This document shows, one piece after another, positions 1 to 5,231 of a DNA stretch of 5,231 bases. Below the pieces are notes generated by a model, which saw nothing but the letters and a program-made list of their open reading frames with translations, had not been told where the DNA came from and ran no database searches. A program made the position numbers and the translations under genes. Origin of the DNA: Candidatus Gerdarchaeota archaeon (GTDB taxonomy: Archaea > Asgardarchaeota > Heimdallarchaeia > JABLTI01); NCBI GenBank assembly GCA_016839405.1, contig JAEOUJ010000103.1:1-5231 (forward strand). Reading direction: 5' to 3'. Each line of letters starts with the position of its first letter. Position 1 is the stretch's first letter.

Positions 1-1669
1 GACTATCACTAAGATAATCAATAAACATAAGATCATGATCAATAACAAAAGAAGAACGACCTTTTGAGCGCATGATTTTTTGTATTATTTTTGCCACAAC
101 CATCCTTGTCTCAGAATCAAGGAAAGCACTTGGTTCATCTAAAAGATACATGTCACAATCTTGTGCAAGTGTTCCAGCAATAGCTATTTTTTGTAATTCA
201 CCACCACTTAAATCACTTATATTTCTTGATAGTATATCCTCAATTTCTAATGGCCGAATTATTTCTGCTCGAGTCCAAGGGTCTGACAACAACATTCTGT
301 TTATTGAAAATAAAAACTCTTCAACAGAGCCTTTGAAATCAATTGTTATATATTGTGGTTTGTGACCAATTTTAATTCCTTTCTTTTTCTTCTCTTCCTT
401 TTCTTCACTTTCATTGGTTTTTTCTTTTTCTTCAGGTTTATCACTAGTAATTCTTTCTGCATCTAAAATTACTTCACCCATTGTTGGTTCTTCATCACCA
501 GCTAAAATTTTAGCAAAAGTAGTTTTACCAATACCATTAGGACCAATAATACCTATAACTTCTGAATTATGTATAATTCCACCATTAGCACTAAATGAAA
601 ACCCATTGAAGTTTTTAGTGAAATCTCCATATCTTAAAGATATTTTGTGACTTTTTGATCCTTCAGTTGGTTCGGGTATTCTACTAAAAGTAATAGCATA
701 ATCTCGAAAACGCATATTTTCATCAGGAATGTATCCATCTAATAAAATATTTATCCCATCTCTAACACCCCGAGGATGTGTAACTATTCCATATCCTCCT
801 GGTGAACCATAATACATTGAAATCTGATCACTTATTGCATCACAAACAGCTAAATCATGTTCTACATTTAAAACATATTTATCATTGGCAATCAAAGTTC
901 TAATTGCTTTAGCAGCATTCATTCTTTCCTTTACATCTAGAAAGCTTGAAGGCTCATCAAATAGATAAACATCTGCATCTTTTACTATAGTTGCTGCTAT
1001 TGCTACTCTTTGTAATTCTCCACCACTTAGAACACTTAATTCTCTTTCCCAAAATTTCTCGAGATTTAATAGACTTTTAACTTCATCTTTATAATCCCTT
1101 TCATCTACTTTAGTAATTAAATCCTTAACAATGCCCTTAGTGTATTTAGGTAACCCACTAATTTCTTGAGGTTTAATTGCAGTTTTTAATGTTTCATTCT
1201 GTAAAGCATCGAAATAATTTTGTAATTCTGAACCCCTAAAATATTCTATTATTTCTGACCAATCGGGTGGATCATTCCATTGACCTAAATTTGGTTTTAA
1301 TTGACCTGATAGAATTTTTAACGATGTAGATTTTCCAGCACCATTTCGTCCTATTAACCCTAGTACTTGCCCAGTTTTCGGTTTAGGTAATCTATATAAT
1401 TTGAAACCATTGCGACTAAAGCGATGAACCAAATCAGTTTCAAGTTCATCAGGAAGATTAATTATTTGAATAGCTTTTCTTGGACATTTTCTTATACAAA
1501 TTCCACATCCTGTACAAAGTATTTCTATTATTTTTGCTTTACCTGTATCATCATCTAATGAAACACACTGCTCATCAGATGTACGATTTACAGGACAAAA
1601 TTTAATGCATTCAAGAGCACATTTCTTTTTATTGCATTTTTCCCGTTCAACAATTGCTATTCGAGTCAT
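1..1669 (-). CDS. rli: Ribosome-recycling ATPase ABCE1 / RLI, C-terminus cut by window edge
   Basis: Cytoplasmic twin-ATPase Fe-S protein that splits ribosomes into subunits after termination or rescue, working with aRF1/Pelota. Translation from the ATG at 1669 gives 556 visible residues. The N-terminal ferredoxin-like domain has all eight cluster cysteines (C12, C17, C21, C25; C52, C55, C58, C62, with CP after the fourth of each set). NBD1 has Walker A GRNGAGKS (107-114), the ABCE1-specific helix-loop-helix region (PPDW...FRGSELQNYF, 134-153), signature LSGGE (214-218), Walker B/D-loop DEPSSFLD (from 238) and H-loop EHD. The hinge YGIVTHP...VRDGINILLDGY follows. NBD2 has Walker A GPNGIGKT (K382), Q-loop KPQY (437-440), LSGGELQ (from 487), DEPSAFLD (from 511) and H-loop H545. 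Every catalytic motif is intact. Oddity: a Lys/Glu-rich insertion of about 25 residues (roughly 404-430) lies between Walker A and the Q-loop of NBD2. About 40 or more C-terminal residues, including hinge 2, lie beyond base 1. A weak AGGT ribosome-binding match sits 8 bases before the ATG. Identity is essentially certain. Confidence 0.98.
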   Translation of the reverse strand, partial: MTRIAIVEREKCNKKKCALECIKFCPVNRTSDEQCVSLDDDTGKAKIIEILCTGCGICIRKCPRKAIQIINLPDELETDLVHRFSRNGFKLYRLPKPKTGQVLGLIGRNGAGKSTSLKILSGQLKPNLGQWNDPPDWSEIIEYFRGSELQNYFDALQNETLKTAIKPQEISGLPKYTKGIVKDLITKVDERDYKDEVKSLLNLEKFWERELSVLSGGELQRVAIAATIVKDADVYLFDEPSSFLDVKERMNAAKAIRTLIANDKYVLNVEHDLAVCDAISDQISMYYGSPGGYGIVTHPRGVRDGINILLDGYIPDENMRFRDYAITFSRIPEPTEGSKSHKISLRYGDFTKNFNGFSFSANGGIIHNSEVIGIIGPNGIGKTTFAKILAGDEEPTMGEVILDAERITSDKPEEKEKTNESEEKEEKKKKGIKIGHKPQYITIDFKGSVEEFLFSINRMLLSDPWTRAEIIRPLEIEDILSRNISDLSGGELQKIAIAGTLAQDCDMYLLDEPSAFLDSETRMVVAKIIQKIMRSKGRSSFVIDHDLMFIDYLSDS

Positions 1670-1696
1670 GATAAATTACCTAAGCTGATTAATCAT

Positions 1697-1704
1697 TATT
1701 TAGT
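1697..1704 (-). promoter_or_regulatory. Possible TATA box for rli
   Basis: On the minus strand CTAAATAA lies 28-35 bases before the rli ATG, where an archaeal TATA box would direct a leaderless or very short-leader transcript. The 84-base gap after the coiled-coil gene is long for an operon of such tightly packed genes, which leaves room for a promoter. The gap is A+T-rich throughout, so chance matches are likely. A very short leader would also exclude the weak AGGT at 1678-1681 from acting as a ribosome binding site. This is inference from spacing only. Confidence 0.3.
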
Positions 1705-1714
1705 CCAAAAACTT

Positions 1715-1735
1715 CTACTAAAATAATTTTACTAC
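1715..1735. repeat. Imperfect 21-bp palindrome upstream of rli
   Basis: CTACTAAAATAATTTTACTAC has a perfect 13-base core (TAAAATAATTTTA) flanked by CTA on both sides. The arms pair at 8 of 10 positions, with two C-C (or G-G) mismatches. It sits between the coiled-coil gene stop (1754) and the rli start (1669), just upstream of the possible TATA box. It could be a regulator-binding site or a weak hairpin, since on the minus strand it is followed by GTTTTTGG. AT-rich sequence produces such symmetry by chance, so no function is claimed. Confidence 0.3.
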
Positions 1736-1753
1736 AAGCTGCGGAAATGTTTT

Positions 1754-2758
1754 TTATTCTTCTTTTTCTTCTTCTTCCTCACCCATAAGAAGCCTTAATT
1801 CATCCAAAGTTAATTTTTTACTAGATGTTTGTTTCTTTTTTGTTTCTTGAATTTTTTCTTCTCTTATTTGATCAGATTTTTCTCTTCTTCTTCTCATTTG
1901 TTCGTCATCAATTAAATCCATTAAATATTGATTTAATTTTATACGTTGATATAGTTCTTCTATATTTTTATGCGCTAAATCTGCAGCTTGTCTTTCTTCA
2001 AGAAATTTCTCATGTAAATTATTACCACCAGTACGCAGTTCATCTAATTGTTCGTAAATTTCTTGCATTCTTTGATGATGTTTTTGTCCTTCTTCATGAT
2101 AAAGCAAAACATTTTCATGTGCTTCATCATGTTCTGTTGATAATCTTTTAGCAGTTTCAATTGCTTTTTCTAATTCATCACTTGAGTAACCAATCAAATG
2201 AGCTGTGTAAGCTTTTTCATATAGTTCAGAAATTTGCTTAGTAACTAATGCATCTTCTTCTGGATCCAACGAGCTGGTTTGTTGATTCCATTCTAATCTT
2301 CGTATCTCATTAGTTATTTCTTCAGGAAGAACTCCAACCTCATCTTTCATTTGGTAGTATTTTTCTCTTAACTCCTTTACTTTTGACCAAGCAATCCTTA
2401 CTTCATTTTTTAGCTCTTCACGTCTTTCCTTATTTATTCTGATTTTCTCGTTACATTCATCACGTAATTCCTTTTCATGAGTAACTTCATTTCTTAATTT
2501 GTCAACTTCAGAAAATTTATCACCAGATACATTATCTCTCATATTTCTATAATGCCTTGCTTGAGCATTATGTTCTTCTCGTTTTTTCTTTAATTGGCTA
2601 ATTTTAGATGAAAGTTGTGATATTTCAGTTCTAAAACTATCAGTTTCCTTTTTCATTTGATCTTTACTCATTTCCAATAGTTTACTTTTTAATGTAAGAA
2701 CATCAGGATGCTCTTGAAATTCTTCATCATTATTATGATTGTTTCTTGTTTCTGTCAT
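1754..2758 (-). CDS. Archaeal coiled-coil protein (COG1340-like), function unknown
   Basis: A 334-residue soluble protein with no signal peptide or membrane segment, almost entirely charged helix. Heptad-like coiled coil runs from about residue 20 to 140 and again from about 175 to 310. A conserved-looking break, LPEEITNEIRRLEWNQQTS followed by LDPEEDALV (144-172), separates the two arms. The C-terminus holds KKLTLDELRLLMG (314-326) and then an acidic Glu-rich tail encoded by GAA/GAG repeats (1757-1780). The LEW.QQT..L.PEEE element and the terminal LTL.EL..L motif are features I recall from COG1340, a conserved archaeal coiled-coil family sometimes mislabelled phosphoserine phosphatase. No enzyme motif is visible. 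COG1340 has been likened to the eukaryotic polysome-associated protein Bfr1, but I cannot verify that here. The start ATG lies 19 bases after the radB-like stop, with no clear Shine-Dalgarno, so translation may be coupled to the upstream gene. The neighbours suggest a nucleic-acid or ribosome-related role, which is inference only. Confidence 0.88.
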   Translation of the reverse strand: MTETRNNHNNDEEFQEHPDVLTLKSKLLEMSKDQMKKETDSFRTEISQLSSKISQLKKKREEHNAQARHYRNMRDNVSGDKFSEVDKLRNEVTHEKELRDECNEKIRINKERREELKNEVRIAWSKVKELREKYYQMKDEVGVLPEEITNEIRRLEWNQQTSSLDPEEDALVTKQISELYEKAYTAHLIGYSSDELEKAIETAKRLSTEHDEAHENVLLYHEEGQKHHQRMQEIYEQLDELRTGGNNLHEKFLEERQAADLAHKNIEELYQRIKLNQYLMDLIDDEQMRRRREKSDQIREEKIQETKKKQTSSKKLTLDELRLLMGEEEEEKEE

Positions 2759-2777
2759 ATCAACACAAACGAATTAC

Positions 2778-3494
2778 TTATTTTTGTGGAATAATACCAT
2801 TGGTATCAATACTGAATTTAACTCTTCCTTCATATTCACCTGGTATTCTTGCTTCGAAATTATCAAAACCATATGATACTAAAATAATTTCTCTATCTGC
2901 CCAATAACTCATTATTGCTTTTGCTACAGGACTTACTCGTTCGCGTTTCAAATTTGATAAGAAATCGCTTTCATCTTTTTTTACCATTGTTGCTTGATTA
3001 AATAATAATATAGGAAAAGATTTGTCTCTTGTTAATTTATGTAACAGTGCTATTTGAAATGCTAAGCGTTTGTAAATTCTTTTATCTTCTTTAAGTAAAT
3101 CACTTTCTTGACGGTATAGATTAGTAATAGAATCTATAATAATGGTTCCTATTTTTTGGTTTTGCAAGAAGAATTCTAATCTTTGAATTAATGCATACTG
3201 TTCTTGAAAGCTTGTGGGCATATATAATTTTAATAGCTTGTTTGTTTTTTCTATATCATTCTTCTTTAGCATTTGCTTTATTTTTGAACCTGTCACTTTT
3301 CCTTCTGTATCAATAAAAATTACTTTTTCTCCTTCTAAACAAAATCTACAAGCAATATATAATGCTAATGTGGTTTTCCCTGTACCTGCCTCTCCAAAAA
3401 TGTGTAATAATTGACCCTGTAGATTTTTTAGATTTATTTTTTCACCGAAAAGGAGATTTTCCAAGGCATCGAATTTTAAAATCCCTTCAGTCAA
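2778..3494 (-). CDS. radB: RadB-like RecA-family recombination ATPase, TTG start
   Basis: A 238-residue single-domain RecA-fold ATPase without the N-terminal helix-hairpin-helix domain of RadA, matching the size and layout of archaeal RadB, a RadA paralogue that assists recombination and repair. Walker A is GEAGTGKT (34-41). The second strand carries VIFIDTEG with the catalytic-type E64. Walker B is TIIIDS (117-122), followed by a RadB/RadA-like ITNLYRQE (123-130), and a sensor-type LLFNQ ends at Q166. The C-terminal section has the YW.D.EIIL strand of the family. Where I would expect a P-x-GG loop before that strand it reads SPVAK, a divergence. The frame is open back to a stop at 3552-3554, and TTG at 3494 is the only ATG/GTG/TTG start before the Walker A. 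GGAAG lies 7 bases upstream, and the protein begins where RadB proteins normally begin. A KaiC-like or other RecA-superfamily ATPase is the main alternative. Confidence 0.8.
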   Translation of the reverse strand: MTEGILKFDALENLLFGEKINLKNLQGQLLHIFGEAGTGKTTLALYIACRFCLEGEKVIFIDTEGKVTGSKIKQMLKKNDIEKTNKLLKLYMPTSFQEQYALIQRLEFFLQNQKIGTIIIDSITNLYRQESDLLKEDKRIYKRLAFQIALLHKLTRDKSFPILLFNQATMVKKDESDFLSNLKRERVSPVAKAIMSYWADREIILVSYGFDNFEARIPGEYEGRVKFSIDTNGIIPQK

Positions 3495-3501
3495 AATTAA
3501 A

Positions 3502-3506
3502 CTTCC
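3502..3506 (-). promoter_or_regulatory. Ribosome binding site supporting the radB TTG start
   Basis: GGAAG on the minus strand, 7 bases before the TTG at 3494. It matches the archaeal anti-Shine-Dalgarno except at one position. Because no ATG or GTG exists in this frame before the ATP-binding loop, this site is the main sequence support for TTG initiation. Confidence 0.5.
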
Positions 3507-3552
3507 AAATTTATCATAGAGATAATTATTTTTTCTTCTAAAAAGTCCTTCT

Positions 3553-3566
3553 TATTATTTTAAAAG
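3553..3566 (-). promoter_or_regulatory. Possible promoter in the nadE-radB gap
   Basis: The 97-base gap between the nadE stop (3592) and the radB start (3494) is almost pure A+T. On the minus strand CTTTTAAAATAATA (TATA-like) lies about 60-70 bases before the radB TTG. A start about 26 bases downstream would give a leader of about 40 bases that keeps the GGAAG site. A second AT block at 3521-3534 sits too close to leave that site in the transcript. No stable hairpin is visible; short T runs on the minus strand (for example CTTTTTAG near 3539-3546) could end a nadE transcript in the archaeal manner. This is weak in such an AT-rich background. Confidence 0.25.
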
Positions 3567-3591
3567 ATTATTTTTACAAAATTTTTCCATA

Positions 3592-4389
3592 CTATAATTT
3601 TAATTCCAAGATAGGGGGCATATTTCTTTTATGCTCAGAGCTTTTAATCATTTTTTCTACTTTTTCAATCAAAGAAATGTCTAATTTAAGTTCATTAACA
3701 ATTTGTTCTTTTTTATATCCTTTTTCTAATGCTAGTAGTATTAGATCTAGATTAGCATATGAAATCCCTAATTCACCCTCATCAGTTTGTCCTTTCCATA
3801 ATCCCGCTGATGGTGCTTTAGTTATTAATTCTTTTGGGATTTTCAAGTAATCAGCCAAGATTCGTATTTGAGTTTTATATAAACTACCACATGGTTCAAA
3901 ATCGACACCACCATCTCCATATTTGGTAATATATCCAACCATTATTTCCGTTTTATTGCTTGTTCCTATAACTAGATAATTTAGTAGATTTGAATAAGCA
4001 TATAATAAAACCATTCGGAATCGAGCCATAGCATTCCCTACAACCAAAGCATTCTTTGAAAGATCTTCATCAGCGATATTCTTAAATGCAGTAACAAAAT
4101 CAGCGATAGATATTTTCTTTACTTCGATTCCTAATTGCTTTGCTAATTTCCTAGCATCATCTTCATAATGTTGTTCCGAAAGAGCACTAGGCAGTATTAA
4201 TCCTATAACATTTTCTTTACCAAGAGCTCGAACTGCTAAAGCAGCGACTACTGATGAATCTATTCCACCACTAAGGCCAATAACAACACCTTTTGTATGA
4301 GATTTTTTGACCATTTCTTGTATAAATTTCTCAATCTGATTACAAACTTCATCACAATTAATCTGAAAATAGGACTCATCAATAGTCAT
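3592..4389 (-). CDS. nadE: Ammonia-dependent NAD+ synthetase
   Basis: Catalyses the last step of NAD+ synthesis in the cytoplasm: nicotinate adenine dinucleotide plus ammonia and ATP gives NAD+, AMP and pyrophosphate. The 265-residue protein is a single synthetase domain with no N-terminal nitrilase-type glutaminase, so it should use free ammonia. Visible motifs are the PP-loop SGGIDSS (40-46), the LILPS strand (64-68), GNAMARFRM (118-126), GTSNKTE (142-148), the substrate/Mg loop KYGDGGVDFEPCGSLYKTQ (156-174) and PSAGLWKGQTDEGELG (193-208). All are typical of NadE. I chose the ATG at 4389 because GGAGG lies 8 bases before it. A TTG at 4404 would add five residues (MEEEI) but overlaps the site itself and has nothing comparable upstream. 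The stop is TAG. It begins 18 bases after the hutU stop, so the two are probably co-transcribed. Identity is very secure. Confidence 0.97.
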   Translation of the reverse strand: MTIDESYFQINCDEVCNQIEKFIQEMVKKSHTKGVVIGLSGGIDSSVVAALAVRALGKENVIGLILPSALSEQHYEDDARKLAKQLGIEVKKISIADFVTAFKNIADEDLSKNALVVGNAMARFRMVLLYAYSNLLNYLVIGTSNKTEIMVGYITKYGDGGVDFEPCGSLYKTQIRILADYLKIPKELITKAPSAGLWKGQTDEGELGISYANLDLILLALEKGYKKEQIVNELKLDISLIEKVEKMIKSSEHKRNMPPILELKL

Positions 4390-4397
4390 TATTTCTT

Positions 4398-4402
4398 CCT
4401 CC
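4398..4402 (-). promoter_or_regulatory. Strong ribosome binding site that fixes the nadE start
   Basis: GGAGG (within GGAGGAAG) on the minus strand, 8 bases before the ATG at 4389. It is the best Shine-Dalgarno match in the window and falls in the short hutU-nadE gap. Its first G lies two bases from the TTG at 4404 and overlaps that codon's last base, so it cannot serve the TTG and argues for the ATG as nadE start. Confidence 0.85.
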
Positions 4403-4407
4403 AAATT

Positions 4408-5231
4408 TTATTTTGGTATCTTTATTTTTCTCTCATCAGCAATTTTGCATGCTATATCATAACCAGCATCCACATGTCTAGCTACACCAGTACCAGGATC
4501 AACAGTTAAAACTCGTTCAAGACGTTTTGTACGTTCTCTAGTTCCATCAGCTACAATAACCATACCAGCATGGAGTGAATTACCTATACCAACTCCCCCA
4601 CCATGATGGAAAGATACCCAACTAGCACCATTTACTGCATTTAAGGCAAAATTCAACAAAGGCCAATCAGCTATGGCATCACTTCCATCCTTCATTCCTT
4701 CTGTTTCTCTGCTAGGTGATGCTACTGATCCACAGTCCAAATGATCTCTACCTATAACAACAGGTGCTGTTACAGTTCCTTCTTTAATCAAATCATTAAT
4801 TAATAATCCAAATTTCGCCCTATCGCCATATCCTAACCAACAGATACGTGTTGGTAATCCAAGAATTGGCACCTTTTCACGAACACGATCTATCCACCTA
4901 ACAAGTGGTTTATCATCAGGGAATGTTGAGATTAAAGCATCATCTATAGCTGCTAAATCCTTTGGATTACCTGAAAGAATCGCCCATCTAAATGGACCTT
5001 TTCCTTCACAGAATAAAGGCCTCACATATTTTAGAACAAAACCTGGAAAAATATAACCACCAGATTTATTTCGAACAGAGGTTAATCCTAATTTCCTGAA
5101 ATGCTTTTTCATATCTTCAAGATCTTCTTTAGTCATACCAGTAGCAAGTGGTGCTCTTCCTTCAATCATATCTAAAGCTAGTTCAACTTGATTTCTTATT
5201 GCATTTCCATAATCAAAAACAATCGCTCCTC
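4408..5231 (-). CDS. hutU: Urocanate hydratase (urocanase), C-terminal half; 5' end outside window
   Basis: Second enzyme of histidine degradation: converts urocanate to 4-imidazolone-5-propionate using tightly bound NAD+ as an electrophilic cofactor. The frame is open to base 5231, giving 273 visible residues of a protein usually about 555 long, so the internal ATG at 5169 is not the start. Motifs in order: FDYGN (5203-5217), [33 protein letters not shown] with the probable active-site cysteine at 4840-4842 (counterpart of the essential Cys near 410 in the Pseudomonas enzyme, by my alignment), [25 protein letters not shown], the glycine-rich HHGGGVGIG (HHGGGV at 4591-4608) and a C-terminal [17 protein letters not shown]. 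These are bacterial/archaeal urocanase motifs, unlike the more divergent animal enzyme. Oddity: 51 residues separate DYGN from FPGF, against about 16 in the enzymes I recall. nadE follows 18 bases downstream, suggesting an operon. Confidence 0.97.
   Translation of the reverse strand, partial: GAIVFDYGNAIRNQVELALDMIEGRAPLATGMTKEDLEDMKKHFRKLGLTSVRNKSGGYIFPGFVLKYVRPLFCEGKGPFRWAILSGNPKDLAAIDDALISTFPDDKPLVRWIDRVREKVPILGLPTRICWLGYGDRAKFGLLINDLIKEGTVTAPVVIGRDHLDCGSVASPSRETEGMKDGSDAIADWPLLNFALNAVNGASWVSFHHGGGVGIGNSLHAGMVIVADGTRERTKRLERVLTVDPGTGVARHVDAGYDIACKIADERKIKIPK

Noticed and set aside
380..460. Frameshift or assembly error in ABCE1 at the charged insertion
   Set aside because: The frame is the same on both sides, with Walker A before it and the Q-loop and signature after it, and no stop codon intervenes.
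72..650. Open frames on the plus strand at 72-365 and 414-650
   Set aside because: Both lie opposite the intact ABCE1 coding frame, whose motifs run without interruption through this region; they have no ribosome binding site or recognisable product.
1825..2151. Plus-strand frame that looks like a hydrophobic, Phe/Leu-rich membrane protein
   Set aside because: It is the antisense of the Lys/Glu-rich coiled coil: AAA/GAA codons read as TTT/TTC on the other strand, giving artificial hydrophobicity.
3214..3414. Plus-strand frame opposite the RadB-like gene
   Set aside because: Antisense shadow; the minus strand here encodes the Walker A and following strands of the ATPase.
3555..3590. 11-codon ATG frame just after the nadE stop on the minus strand
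   Set aside because: Too short, AT-driven composition and no ribosome binding site; expected by chance.
4297..4509. Plus-strand frame spanning the nadE start and hutU end
   Set aside because: It crosses two well-supported minus-strand genes and the nadE ribosome binding site, and the product is low-complexity.
4408..5169. Treating the ATG at 5169 as the hutU start
   Set aside because: The frame continues open to base 5231 and encodes the conserved urocanase FDYGN motif upstream of that ATG, so the gene is truncated by the window edge.
1..5231. Mobile element, CRISPR array, tRNA/rRNA gene or defence system
   Set aside because: No repeated spacer units, terminal inverted repeats, transposase motifs or RNA-gene structure were seen; genes fill nearly all of the window and are housekeeping or metabolic.

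Overview
The window is a compact, AT-rich (about two-thirds A+T by eye) stretch of archaeal chromosome. All five genes are on the minus strand, so transcription runs from base 5231 towards base 1. The archaeal call rests on three genes: the ribosome-recycling ATPase ABCE1/RLI (archaea and eukaryotes only), a RadB-type RecA-family ATPase, and an archaeal COG1340-type coiled-coil protein. Low GC together with a histidine-degradation gene would fit several lineages, including Asgard-type archaea. The sequence does not settle the lineage, and that suggestion is weak.

Layout in transcription order. (1) 5231-4408 is the C-terminal half of urocanate hydratase (hutU), whose 5' end lies outside the window. 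(2) 4389-3592 is ammonia-dependent NAD+ synthetase (nadE). It starts 18 bases after the hutU stop, behind a strong GGAGG ribosome binding site. (3) A 97-base AT-rich gap is followed by a RadB-like ATPase at 3494-2778 with a TTG start. (4) A 334-residue coiled-coil protein follows at 2758-1754, 19 bases downstream. (5) After an 84-base gap containing an imperfect palindrome and a possible TATA box comes ABCE1/RLI, 1669 to beyond base 1. About 556 residues are visible and the C-terminal tip is missing.

The genes appear to form two modules. hutU and nadE look co-transcribed and are linked biochemically: urocanase uses tightly bound NAD+ as its catalytic cofactor, NadE makes NAD+, and histidine breakdown releases the ammonia that this glutaminase-less NadE needs. 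The radB-like gene, the coiled-coil gene and rli form an information-processing group (recombination/repair and translation). There is no mobile element, CRISPR array, RNA gene or defence island, and no stretch longer than 100 bases lacks a gene.

I found no wholly new system. The points worth a second look are a lysine/glutamate-rich insertion in the second ATPase domain of ABCE1, a roughly 35-residue expansion in urocanase, the coiled-coil protein next to ABCE1, and two start codons (nadE and radB) that automated calling could easily get wrong.
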